A stretch of DNA of 64,000 nucleotides from Glandiceps talaboti (taxonomy: Eukaryota; Hemichordata; Enteropneusta; Spengelidae): contig NC_135560.1 in assembly GCF_964340395.1 (NCBI RefSeq), positions 9,997,598-10,061,597 on the forward strand, read 5' to 3'. Under the pieces are notes generated by a model, which searched no databases, was not told the DNA's origin, and was given only the letters and a program-made list of their open reading frames with translations. Made by a program: the position numbers and the translations under genes. This document shows, in pieces, positions 37,181-48,499 of the stretch (the first letter of the stretch is position 1; each line of letters opens with the position of its first letter).

Positions 37181-37511
37181 TGTGTATCTGCTATTCTATG
37201 TATGATTGTGTCTGGGTATGTCTGTAACCGTGACTACAATGATTTGAGGAGGAAATAAATTTCTATTAAAAATATTTTTCATTGCATCCAAATCTTTGTA
37301 AAAAGTCGCAAAGAGATTATGACTAATATTTTCTGAGAGTCTGTAAACATAAAAAACTTTATTTGAAATCATTTAGTTTTATTTATATGTTTACGTCGTA
37401 TTTTCAACTTTTTCTATATTCTGTAATCAATCATCAAGTCTTATAATTCAAAGTGTAACTTCTTTGCAAATGGGCCAGTGACCTGAAAATGCAAATAAAC
37501 TACATTAGTAT

Positions 37512-37856
37512 GAAATCCTGACTATGCAATCAGCTGTAACTCTTCTAAACCATGCCATAAATAACAAAGTCGGAAAATTGAAATTTGAACTAGGTAAACA
37601 ACAAAGACAATCAAAGAGAGAGAACTTTGATATTCTATGGTCTAGAACAGAATGAGAAAACGACTCTTGGGAAGAATCGGAAGACAAAATATATGACTTT
37701 ATAAAGAATAGTTTGGATATGGAAGAGGATATCGAGTTCGAATGGGTCCACAGACTATCCATGCCAGAATACAATTGTAATGTTATAGAAGACCTGCATA
37801 GCACATCGACATTAACAATGTACTGGAATGTGTTTTGTGGAAGTATTTCCACTTGA
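37512..37856 (+). pseudogene. Fossil LINE ORF1 (L1-like) fragment
   Basis: One plus-strand frame reads 'MQSAVTLLNHAINNK', then QSKRENFDILWSR, one in-frame TGA, then 'NDSWEESEDKIYDFIKNS' and 'DMEEDIEFEWVHRL'. The order RREN-like, acidic WEE-S, FIKN-L, DIEFERVHRLG-like is the hallmark of the RRM region of ORF1 nucleic-acid-binding proteins in L1-type LINEs. Similarity fades after HRL (about 37760) although the frame runs on to a stop near 37856. The copy has a premature stop and no neighbouring endonuclease/RT frame, so it is dead and truncated. The minus-strand frame over the same span is a shadow. Confidence 0.7.
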
Positions 37857-37864
37857 GTAATCAT

Positions 37865-38205
37865 AGGGAACTCAAGCTCAGTTAGTTTTGTTTACGAAAA
37901 CATACAAACAAACAAATAAATAAATACTGACAAACATCAACAATAGAGTAATCACATCAGTATCAATGAATGTTTCACAGTATCAAGAATTAGTGAGTAT
38001 AGGTTTTCCTACGTGCGAAAGTCACAATTCCAAATAACCCTGCAGGGAACTCAGGTTCAGTTAGTTTTGTTTACGAAAACAAACAAACATAAATAAATCT
38101 GACAAACATCATCAATAGAGTAATCACAAATCAGTATCAACAATAATGAATGTTTCAGTAGAATTAGTGAGTGTACGTTTTTCTACGTGCAAAATAGTCA
38201 GAATT
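37865..38205. repeat. Tandem duplication, ~179-bp unit
   Basis: Two copies of a segment with 'agggaactcaggttcagtta', 'gttttgtttacgaaaaca', 'tagagtaatcac' and 'ttttcctacgtgc' start at 37865 and 38044. It begins immediately after the LINE ORF1 fossil. Confidence 0.85.
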
Positions 38206-38324
38206 TGGACTTGTGCCACTTTAAGTACAAATTTAACATGATGTTGTGTACAGATAGCTGTATCTGTGTCTTCAAAGAAAACTTCATGAGAAGATGATGA
38301 TACTGGTATGTGTTCACCCAGGGT

Positions 38325-38515
38325 TTTTATCATGGTTTGTTTTGGTTAGGTTTCAATTGGTTGAGGTTTGTCAGTTTTGGTTTCATATGGTTTTGGTTTG
38401 ATTTGTGACAGTTTAGTTTGGTCTGGGTTTGACAGTTTTGCTATGATTTAGTCTGAGTTTTGTCAGGTATGGTTTGATTTGATCTGGGATGGTCAGTTTC
38501 TTGGTCAAAGTTTGT
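38325..38515. repeat. Degenerate TTTGGTT cryptic simple repeat
   Basis: Irregular alternation of 'ggtttg', 'ttttggtt' and 'gacagttt' motifs without a fixed period. Confidence 0.5.
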
Positions 38516-39115
38516 TGGTTACATCACTATCAATCAATGATTTGAGTAATACAAACTACAAACAAACAGCTAGCACTACCATATTTGGTTTTGTACAATA
38601 CCAATGACAGATCGACGGAGTAGACCTAACGATGAACTTGAATCATTCACTACCAACCAATAATCACATCCTAAGCCACAATTAATATTAATTAGCTAAT
38701 TAGCATTATTATAAACTAAGTTAATTAGAGAGATTACTGACCAGAAAGAGGATGAATTAGTACCACCAATTACAGCAATGCACAAGTGTCACATCATGAT
38801 TGGTATGGATGGCAAGTACTTTGCATAATAATTTGCATAATGAGGAGGAACAGTCAGGCGATTTTCTCAGTAAAGATAAGCAAACTTCGATTAACTTTTG
38901 ATTGACATTAATCAAAGCTTGTTGGTGTAGCTTTCAACTTTATAGTATTTTGCATACTTAATTATTTGGGTAATATCTACAGAAGGCAAGTTCCAAACTT
39001 CTAATAATTTGGTATATGCATTGATAACAACAAAGCACACACTCCACATGAAGCTTGTTGAAGCAGCTTTCGACTTTTACGAGTAATGTGACTAATTAAG
39101 ACAAAAATCTCTTCG

Positions 39116-39715
39116 TAACTGATTTGCATATTTTGTGTAATGTATGTGTGATTAGCATAAATAATCACACTATGCAGTGCTTTAGTTCAAACATTGCTTA
39201 TAGTGAAATGAAAGTCATTAATTTGCATATTTTGTACACCAATATTAGACTCTGTGAGGTGTCCTTATCATTGTTTACATAATTTACATAACGTATGTGT
39301 AATTTACATAAATAATGACATTAAGCAGTGCAGTACCAACATTGGTTTAGTGTGATGTGAAAGCACCTTTGTCATTGATTTGCATATTTTACATAATATA
39401 TATGTAATTTACATAAATAATGATGTCAAGCAGTGCCTTGGTACCAGCGTTTGTTTAGTGTGAAGTGAAAGAATCCTTGTCATTGATTTGCATATTTTAC
39501 ATAACTTATATGTAATTTACATAAATAACGACATTAAGCAGTGCCTTGGTACCAGTATTTGTTTAGTGTGCAGTGAAAGCACCCTTGTAATTGATTTGCA
39601 TATTTTACATAATGTATGTGTAATTTACATAAATAAGCAGTGCCTTGGTACCAGCATTTGTTTAGTGTGAAGTGAAATTAAGCACCCTTGTCATTGATTT
39701 GCACATTGTGTATAA
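39116..39715. repeat. ~100-150-bp tandem array with POU octamers
   Basis: Five to six units carry 'tttgcatattttacataatg', 'taatttacataaataat', 'aagcagtgccttggtaccag' and 'tttagtgtgaagtgaaa'. Distances between successive 'gcagtgc' blocks are 151, 105, 108 and 99 bp. Five units preserve a perfect octamer ATTTGCAT (39122, 39221, 39378, 39486, 39594), the POU/Oct-type site; the last is changed to ATTTGCAC. Confidence 0.85.
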
Positions 39716-40680
39716 AATGTATGAAATATAAGCTTAATTCAGCAAATAATGCAATTTGTTGAGGGATGAGGAAAATTGAATCCTAGATATCAGTTTTCAA
39801 GTAGTTGACTGACATAGTTTGTTTCATAAATTTATGATAGGGATGCCAATGAGAAGTGTTTGCCTATAAGGTTGATTGATCAAAACTGGCATCTAGTTTC
39901 ATTTAATGAATGTGAATATTTGTTAACATCAATGATGAAATGATCCCGCATACTGTGTGTGTCTGTGTGTGTATAGCTAATGAAGTCAACGATCTTACTT
40001 GTAAGTGATTACTCTCCAAGGGGGAGTAAGTATTGAAATATGTCTGGATAATGAAAATTACAGAAACAGAAGGCGGATTTCAACCTATCAGTGTCTCGAT
40101 ACATTAAAATGTTCTTTGTCAAAATGGTTTGTTTTAGTGTGCATTCTCTCCTTCACTACGTCTCTAGGCTCATTCTGAGCCGAGCTTCGTTTGCATATTT
40201 TTTTCTGGATATATTATAATCCGAAGAACTTTCAATAGACGTTTAAATTTTGAGACGTCGTGAAGTTCTTCACAACTTCACGTGTCTAATGAAAAAGTTG
40301 GTCCATAGTTTCTAAAACTGTTTCCGCGCAGTAAGGTCGTAATCACCCTTTGATACAGCCCCCCCCCCCAAAAAAAAAAAGAGAGGAAAAAACAAGAACC
40401 AAAAAAACAAGGGGGTGCATTTGTGTTTCATGTTCACGACTACATCACAACTAGGCCGGACAACTATCCCATTTTATTCCGTATTTGACAACTAATGGTT
40501 TGAAGTGGCCTATAGATAAGAAATTAGTATTTATTTGGAGGATTTGTTAAAATTGATAAAACAATTTTACGTTGGTTTGCGGGCTGTAAACAATATGAAC
40601 CAAGTCAGTTTTTGCTATTATTCATACCGAACATTATTCAGCTTTGACGTAACTATTAATGTTAGCCACTGGCACAAATC
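39716..40680. other. No gene recognised
   Basis: AT-rich, with a C/A homopolymer junction near 40360 and an 'agttcttcacaacttcacgt' type short inverted repeat near 40260. No coding signal seen. Confidence 0.4.
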
Positions 40681-40689
40681 TCACCGGCC

Positions 40690-40990
40690 GATGACAAATC
40701 TGCAAATGACGTCAACTCTCATCCGCCAATAGAAATAGTACCCAAATGACGTCATCCTGCTTACCAAAAATCCTGTCGTCAAATTATGCAATACACTCTG
40801 TGTGATTGGCAGTTGAGGTTTGCTTATATTGTCGTTAAACATGCATGAGTTGTCAATATAATTATTCCAGACCTGATATGGGATATGAATCAAACCAACC
40901 AATAAAAATATCATGAAGTTTTTTGACTACATTTTTGACAGTTCATAAGAAGCGAAAATTGTAGCAAGTTTTGGCGGGAAAATCGTTGGT
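40690..40990 (+). promoter_or_regulatory. Promoter-like cluster: two CREs, three CCAAT boxes, E2F site
   Basis: Perfect TGACGTCA at 40707 and 40747, exactly 40 bp apart. CCAAT at 40726, inverted ATTGG at 40805, CCAAT at 40899. E2F consensus TTTTGGCGGGAAAA at 40969-40982. This combination is typical of cell-cycle or ubiquitously expressed gene promoters in animals. No recognisable coding exon follows; the nearest ATG downstream, near 41011, opens only a 33-codon frame. The motifs are seen directly; promoter function is inference. Confidence 0.4.
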
Positions 40991-41059
40991 GTAGCAGGTG
41001 GTGGTAGTATGCAGTGTATGTTAATAGGAGAGGGCCTCAGCTGGATAATTGTGTGTGTG

Positions 41060-44000
41060 TTCATGCGTAAGGTAGTGGCCACTCAACTATCTGAGATGAC
41101 TGCCCTGTAGAAAATGACGAACCAGTGAGGGTGAAATATTAGGTCACAGCTGGGTGAATTCGTGTCATACAGAATACAACCACTCATTGTGTCATTGCTA
41201 ATGTTTAACAGGGCACGGTGGTCAAAGTCAGATGGAAACAAGACTCAGTACGCTTGCTTTAATGTGATTTTCCTACCATCAAAGCATTACCCACCTGTGC
41301 CACGCTGGAAGGGAAATAAATCAAAATTCCAGTTCAAATGTTATTTTAATGGTAGAATGTAATTATTGGCTTCGTTTCAATATTTTACTTTCATATTTTG
41401 TTCGTTATGCAAGGCACATACTGTCACTATGTCAGCTAAATTGTAAAGCTGACGTGAAGCCAACAGTCAGCTCTCCAAGTGAAAAATAATGTCGATAACA
41501 CTTCACGTTTATAATTTAATACCAGGTGATATGACAGTTTTGAAAGTCAATCTTAATAACTTCAAACCTTCTCGAAGAAATAACAATTATGTGAGAAATG
41601 AAGACTATTTATACTCCGTCCCGAAAAGAAGACAAACAACCGATAGTTGGAACGACAGAGTAAACATGTACATTAGGTGCAATTCAAAGTGAACTATGTT
41701 CCGAAACAAACTTTCGTTTAAAGATCTTCGGTTTTGTGTGTCTTTTCTACCAAATTGCGAATTATCAATTTGAGGTTAGATGTTCTTTGTCGTCTTCTTT
41801 TTCCCCTTTAAACTTTCGTTTCTTATATTTACACAAGTTAACGTTCATGTTGTCTTTACTTTGCGTTATTCAAATTAGCTCGTTTCTCCGCTTAGCTCAG
41901 AATATATCCAAGTGCATGAAATGATTACATGGACATTGAAGTAGTATCTATCCTTGAGCGAAAATAGCTATATAAACTTAACTTAAAATAGTGATTCTTA
42001 TCAAGCAATTCAGTGGCATTGGAGTAGACGAGACAAGCTCCTGTCGTACGTGATGAACAAACACCATGCCCCTTAATGCAATATAATTCGTCAAAATGAC
42101 TGGCAAATTATCCACTGTAACCATCACAGTCCATTTTACGACAGCAAATTTGTAGCAACATTGAAAATAGTAATACTCGGAAATACCCCCAAACGTTTCC
42201 TGCGTATATGGATGCTAAAGTCTCCTTTTAATGTAGGGAGTGGTCGCAGTAAATGGGGAATTGCACAAAGCTGATATCAAAGGGACTCAGTCAGAAACCA
42301 CGACTGTTCATTTTTAGCGCTTAAGCGGGATTTACCCCAAACCTCTCTTTCTGATTTAGTAGTAGTACACACAAATCGTGAAAGCAAAGAAACACGCACA
42401 TCGTTTACAAATTTCTTGCACTTTTATTATTTAATTCAAAGTATACAAAGCTTATGATTTCCGTGTCTTTTACGTTGATGTTGATTCTATGCAACTACAC
42501 ACAGTTCTTTAGACTGCCTGTGCACTTCGGAAGTGGGTCCTCACATAAGGGCTAGGCCCATGATTGATGGAGGGAGAGGGCGGGGAGGGGGGGGTTAAAG
42601 GGAAAAATCAACAAGGTAAACTTCATAACGAGGTTGTACAGATTGAAGTTAAAGATTTGTTTTTGTGTAAGATAAATTTGTACTAATGTCAGATACAATA
42701 AAAATAGATAAAACATATTGTTCATAAAGTTCGTAAAATATTGTAATCTACTTGCACCCCAATAAGCATAGCTGCTGGGGGTGGGGGCTCTCCGGTCATT
42801 TTGCTGGATGCTGTTCTCCAATACTTTCTTCTCTTCCAGGGATTGTCAAATCGACAGAGAACAATGACAGTCGCCGTCATGTCATTTCTGCACATTGACC
42901 CTTTCACACGAGTTCCAAAGCCTGGAAACGTACATCATTTTAATGTATACGTGAATAGTAAACTGAGCAGAACGTCTGTACGTTTGGGTACGTTGGGTTC
43001 TGTGGACCTAATATATAGGGTAATACTTGTACAGTTCAATACCATGCTATCCAATACCCTTTTCGGTACATTTCGAACCAAAACAATAGCTATTCTACCC
43101 AAAATAGTGTACATTTGGCGTATCCAACGAAACGTATTAGTGGCATGGCTCCACGGAAAACGTTGGCAAACACGTCAACTCATGCACATATAATTGCCAT
43201 GCGTGACTAAATTGACCAAATTACTGCGGAACGATGGCAAATTACGTGAAATTGGGCTTAGCTCTTTCAGTTCACTATGCAAATAAGTAAAATGCAGGGA
43301 GATAACATCACGGGGCTCGCGATGTCCCAATCTACGACCAGAGGAAAAAAACACACAACGAGCTGATCATTTCGGAATCAAAACCGAGATGTTGAAACTA
43401 AAAAAAAATGATAAAGCGGCGCACTGTATGAATATAACGATACAATTCTGAAATAATCCAATACTTTGGCAAGACAAGTTCTGGTAATTGGTAGGGAGGG
43501 ACCGTTAAATGGAAAACGTTTTCTGGCATTGTGGGGGATACTATTCGCTTCCTTTCTGAACCGACTGGATCTCTTCATTTCAATAGCAACGCGGCGTCTT
43601 TTGTTCAATTGTTGCACACGTGCATTATGTGTATAATTCTCTCCGTTGTGATTTGGACGATAACGCACTGTTGGTACTGACGGTCGGCTCGGCAAAGAAA
43701 GGACGGGTACTGGCTGCTCATCTGTTAGGTTTGCAGTTCCCGTAGAGCTCCAAAATGCGTATATATTATTTTTTCGCTGTGTAAATGGAAAAAGTCTCCG
43801 AGCAAGCGCTGGGAGACCTTCTAATCACTTCTGAATTCAAGGCGATGTTTTCAATTCATTTTGTTTCATAAAGTAGATGCATTTCTCATTAACGTGAAAT
43901 GTTGTCTCCGCGGGAACTACATATATCGGAAAGTTTTCGTAATTTGAAAGCATTTTGGCCCCTTGAAATGGTCATGACTGGTTGTTTGGACTGCCAACAA

Positions 44001-44430
44001 ATATAAACTCAAGTAGGATATGTTACCCTAATTTTCATTTAGATAAATCAAAGTTGAGGACAAAGCAGTGCCGACTGGATCGCCAATGGAATGTATATAT
44101 GTATGTAATCATCATATGTATACCATAAACAGTTGTAATATAATGTGTACGGTGTGTAATTCTTTAATTGTTATGAAAGTAACGAAACAAAATCTTTATC
44201 AATAATTTTAAACCGATATTTTTAAAATTAAAAACAGCTACACGATTTGAACAAATCAATGGATCTTGTGATATCAAATATCGAAAATGACAATTTCGTC
44301 CAAGTAAAAGTTTTGTATTTTTTGAAAGTCTAAGAGGAGTTTGGACGATTTGATGGCCGTATCAGTTGAGGTATTACTTCAAAACGGGAGATGTTTTATA
44401 TTTGTATACCTAGGTTTGTGTTTCTGGGTT
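41060..44430. other. CpG-richer sequence without an assigned gene
   Basis: Short frames at 41489, 42801 (preceded by a good acceptor-like CTTCTCTTCCAG at 42828-42839) and on the minus strand at 43378-43824 are the only candidates. None has a recognisable domain. The rest shows nothing I can name. Confidence 0.35.
43378..43824 (-). other. Unassigned 148-codon open stretch
   Basis: The frame is open from just after a TGA at 43825 to a stop at 43378-43380. Its middle reads proline-rich, then 'VRYRPNHNGENYTHNARV' and a basic segment 'NKRRRVAIEMKRSSRFRK', in locally GC-richer DNA. There is no ATG near its beginning, so it would need to be an internal or 3' exon; the only upstream AG is a weak acceptor. 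No family recognised. It could be chance. Confidence 0.15.
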
Positions 44431-44447
44431 GTTTGTGTGTGTGTGTT

Positions 44448-44483
<36 letters not shown>

Positions 44484-44836
44484 TTTGTTTGTTTGTTTGT
44501 TTGTTTGTTTGTTCGTTTGTTTGTTTGTGTGTGTGTGCGCTTGTGTGTTTGTGTTTCTTGTTTGTTTGTTTGTTTGTTTGTTTGTGTTTGTTTGTTTGTT
44601 TGTTTGTTTGTTTGTTTGTTTGTTTGTTTGTGTTTGTTTGTTTGTTTGTTTGTTTGTTTGTTTGTTTGTTTGTTTGTTTGTTTGTTTGTTTGTTTTGATA
44701 GCTGCCTAAAGTTATTTTGTGTGTGTGCGCTTGTGTGTTTGTGTTTCTTGTTTGTTTGTTTGTTTGTTTGTTTGTTTGTTTGTGTTTGTTTGTTTGTTTG
44801 TTTGTTTGTTTTGATAGCTGCCTAAAGTTATTTTGT
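44431..44836. repeat. (TTTG)n/(GT)n array with a 116-bp internal duplication
   Basis: Long TTTG arrays are punctuated by TG and 'cgcttgtgtgtttgtgtttc'. The unique phrase 'ttgatagctgcctaaagtta' closes two successive blocks at 44695 and 44811, so a composite block duplicated as a whole. Confidence 0.9.
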
Positions 44837-45150
44837 CCTGAATATTTTAAGTCCATACCTTAAATTATAAAACACGAATGCATATAACACTGATTCAGTA
44901 CTGGCGAACAGTTTTTAGTGCCTGGCCCCTGAGGCAACGCCGACGACTTATTGGAACAAATATAACACCTACATTTTGTACAAGACTGAACAAGTATAAA
45001 GGCTTGCTTGATATTAACTTGGTTTGTGCAAAAATTATTTCTTGATAACAGTCAATGAAATTATTGTACCATGAAAAAAATGGCGTAAAACAATCAAAAC
45101 AGAAAAATTGAAAGTCAATAAAAAATACCAGGACAAGTGATTTCTCATTG

Positions 45151-45507
45151 GGCCTAAAAATTGTTTGGTTCTGGTTACCCTACCCCACCTACCTAGTTTT
45201 TCACTGCCGACCCTAAGCTTTTTTTTATGTATTCGAGGAAAACTGAAAATTGCGAAAATTGTGAAGTCTAGCGAGAAACAGCGGATGCAGAAACTGACAT
45301 CAACTAAAAAAGACAATATGAAACTGTTCTTTCATTCTGTAATGGCTGTACATCTGATGGGAAGAAACCAATAACACAGAGACCATACGGAAAACAACGG
45401 AAAACGTAACTACCTGAACTCGACACTCACACATAGGGGAAAAAAAATATACCTACCCCACCTATTCTAAAATTAGTGTAATCGGAACCACACAATCTTT
45501 TTAGGCC
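45151..45507. mobile_element. PIF/Harbinger-like miniature element, member 3
   Basis: Ends GGCCTAAAAA...TTGTTTGGTTCTGGTTAC and the near-reverse-complement GTAATCGGAACCAC...TTTTTAGGCC are flanked by TTG on both sides (45148-45150 and 45508-45510). The terminal 'GGC.TAAAAA' and the following 'GTTCC-GATTAC' box relate it to members 1 and 2, and it has the same 'accctaccccacctacc' type of subterminal block. The interior is unrelated. It has no coding capacity. Confidence 0.75.
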
Positions 45508-45829
45508 TTGTATGGACTTTTTTTTAATCAAATAATATTAATGTTCGAGTTGTAGATATATGTAGCTACCGAAATTAGAGAATAAATATGAACGGCACAG
45601 CATGTAAGTATGAATACTCCAAAGCCCTCGCTCCGATAGGTGCTAAAATACTGAATATAGAATGGAAATTTAAGTTGACAGGGGAAAATCTGACCATTGA
45701 AACAAGAAACGTGTTTTGAATACTGAATGTCTGTTGGTAGTTTATTCTCTGTTTGATTTACATCAATAGCGTTTGATAAAGAGAATTTATCATACATTTC
45801 TCGTCTTGTCGAATTTCTTTACAAATCGT

Positions 45830-46200
45830 CGTCTGCAGCTGCACAGGTGTACATCGGTGATTGTTCATCGGTGTCTCGTCCTTTTCTTCAGCGCGCACCG
45901 CCCGGTTGTCGTCAGTCTATTCACGTTGTCGTCAAAGTTCCCTTTAGAGTTGTCACAAAGGCTCAACCATCCAGATGCACGTTGCATTTTCACGCTCCCC
46001 TGATCAGAAAATGTGCTCTCTCTCTCTCTTCCCTCGGTTATCACTTATAGCTAGTCGAGATACGACATCGGTGACCTGTAACTACCGCTCCTTCGTTGCC
46101 ATGGCAACGATCTTCATATTCCATTCATTCGATGTCGACCCTACCTATTGGGGGTTTCGCCGGAAATAGAACCAAACACGTCATCGTTGGTTTTCGGTGA
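45830..46200. promoter_or_regulatory. GC-richer promoter-like region with perfect X-box
   Basis: A perfect symmetric RFX X-box, GTTGCC-AT-GGCAAC, lies at 46095-46108. Downstream are an inverted CCAAT-like 'ctattggggg' (about 46144) and an ETS-like GCCGGAAAT (about 46160). CpG is more frequent than in the surroundings. X-boxes mark ciliary-gene promoters in animals. On the minus strand from 46095 there are short open frames of 40-50 codons but nothing recognisable. Confidence 0.35.
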
Positions 46201-46417
46201 AGTTGCGTCATAAATCGTTGTTATCATGAGAAAGGTTGAAAACTGCTGTCTATTGAAATCACTCGGAGTGACCGTCTAGATACTGCTTGTTTGTATTGAA
46301 ATGGGTATTACTTTGTACAGTGAAATATGTTATGTACAGTGACCATATCTTTGAAAATTTGATCCTTTAAAAATTATTCCGTGTGTCTATTTGTATGTTT
46401 ACGTGTATTTCCCGTCA

Positions 46418-46551
46418 GTATGTATGTATGTATGTATGTATGTATGTATGTATGTATGTATGCATGCATGCATGCATGTATGTATGTATGTATGTATGTA
46501 TGTATGTATGTATGTATGTACGTACGTACGCACGTACGTACGTATGTATGT
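46418..46551. repeat. (GTAT)n microsatellite with GCAT and GTAC variants
   Basis: Tetranucleotide array with internal blocks of TGCA and TACG variants, each itself repeated. Confidence 0.95.
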
Positions 46552-47028
46552 GGAGGGGATGAGAACCTGATATCAAAACAGTCCTACTGTAAAAATAAAA
46601 ACACAGTAAAAAAACTCACAATCAGACTATTTGTGAATGTGTGATCTGGTTATCATGAATTTGATAGCTGATTGTGAACTAAACACACAGAATTAATACT
46701 TTGATCGGAGGTTCTTATATTATCAATCATGTCTAAACTCTGTTTTGTCCGTTCCTTTTTATTGTAGTAATAGCTATGACTAAGCAATCGAAGTAAACGT
46801 GTATAACTGACTTGGACACTGCCACGGTTATTTGACCGTCTACTATTTGAAAAAGAAAGAAGAAGTGTGTATTGACACTTACGATTTAAAGTTATCAACC
46901 AACAACCATTCATATACTTCAAGGTTTCTCTTCCAAAATCTGGACTGGATATAATACTATATTTATTTAAGTTGGTGCTAATGAAGAGTGCAAAGATTTC
47001 AAATACTTGTTTATGTTTGCTCACTGCA

Positions 47029-48151
47029 TTCTATTCTATTCTATTCTATTCTATTCTATTCTATTCTATTCTATTCTATTCTATTCTATTCTATTCTATT
47101 CTATTCTATTCTATTCTATTCTATTCTATTCTATCCTCTTCTGCCCTATTCTATTTTGTTCTATTCTCTCCTCTTCTGCCCTGTTCTATTCTATTCTATT
47201 CTATTCTATTCTATTCTATTCTATGCTATTCTATTCTATTCTATTCTATTCTATTCTATTCTATTCTATTCTGTTGTCTTGTTCTATTCTATTCTATTCT
47301 ATTCTATTCTGTCCTATCCTGTTCTGTTCTGTTCTGTTCTGTTCTGTTCTATTCTATTCTATTCTATTCTATTCTATTTTATTCTATTCTATCCTCTTCT
47401 GCGTTATTCTATTCTATTCTATTCTCTCCTCCTCTTATATTCTATTCTATTCTATTCTATTCTATTCTATTCTATTCTATTCTATTCTATTCTATTCTAT
47501 TCTCCCCTCTTCTACCCTATTGTATTCTATTCTATTCTATTCTGTTGTCTTGTTCTGTTCTATTTTATTCTATTCTATTCTATTCTGTCCTATTCTGTCC
47601 TGTTCTGTTCTGTTCTGTTCTGTTCTGTTCTGTTCTGTTCTGTTCTGTTCTGTTCTGTTCTATTCTATTCTATTCTATTCTATTCTATTCTATTCTATTC
47701 TCCCCTCTTCTACCCTATTGTATTCTATTGTATTCTATTCTATTCTATTCTGTTGTCTTGTTTTGTTCTATTCTATTCTATTCTATTCTATTCTATTCTG
47801 TCCTATTCTGTCCTGTTCTGTTCTGTTCTGTTCTGTTCTGTTCTGTTCTGTTCTGTTCTGTTCTGTTCTATTCTATTCTATTCTATTCTATTCTATTCTA
47901 TTCTATTCTATCCTCTTCTGCCCTATTCTATTCTATTCTATTCTATTCTCCCCTCTTCTACCCTATTGTATTGTATTGTATTGTATTGTATTCTATTCTA
48001 TTCTGTTGTCTTGTTCTGTTCTATTCTATTCTATTCTATTCTGTCCTATTCTATTCTATTCTATTCTGTCCTGTCCTGTTCTGTTCTGTTCTGTTCTATT
48101 CTATTCTATTCTATTCTATACTATTCTATTCTATTCTATTCTATTCTATTC
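47029..48151. repeat. 1.1-kb (ATTCT)n pentanucleotide array with higher-order structure
   Basis: TTCTA is the base unit, with blocks of TTCTG. A composite block containing 'tctcccctcttctaccctat', 'tgtattctattc', 'ctgttgtcttgtt' and 'ctgtcctattctgtcctg' followed by (TTCTG)n recurs near 47501, 47699 and 47948 (198 and 249 bp apart). All three forward frames stay open because no stop can form in this pentamer on that strand; the long frames are not genes. ATTCT is the same pentamer as the unstable repeat in human ATXN10. Confidence 0.95.
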
Positions 48152-48423
48152 ACTATAATTACTACAGAATAGAGACAATTGATGGACCACCGTAAATAAT
48201 TGACTAAATAATTGACTATTCTTACTGCACCTTGAAAAGCAACGTTAATAAGATTATAATGCCCTACTCCTTGAGGTAAAGATATTTGCGAGTGCTAACA
48301 GGTATGTGAACAAATGGAAAAACTACCCCCCCCCCCCCCCCATAAAAATAGTGACCGAACATTATTATGTCACTGTGCTTGAACCATGGACGATAGGGCA
48401 ATGGACCCCGAATGTGTCTGGAT

Positions 48424-48427
<4 letters not shown>

Positions 48428-48496
<69 letters not shown>

Positions 48497-48498
48497 GG
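48428..48498. repeat. (GACA)n microsatellite
   Basis: Pure tetranucleotide array of about 68 bp. Confidence 0.95.
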
Positions 48499-48499
48499 C

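Noticed and set aside
37505-37864. 119-codon minus-strand frame
   Set aside because: Shadow of the plus-strand LINE ORF1 fossil, which has the recognisable residues.
42801-43193. 130-codon plus-strand frame preceded by an acceptor-like CTTCTCTTCCAG
   Set aside because: No donor that makes sense, no recognisable motif, and a similar-length frame exists on the other strand. Not enough to call an exon.
44341-44856. Frames of LFVC and KQTN repeats on both strands
   Set aside because: Translations of the TTTG/GT array.
46972-48195. Three overlapping open frames of 383-407 codons reading FYSIL repeats
   Set aside because: They are translations of the ATTCT array, which cannot form a stop on that strand. 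All three frames are open, so there is no coding signal.
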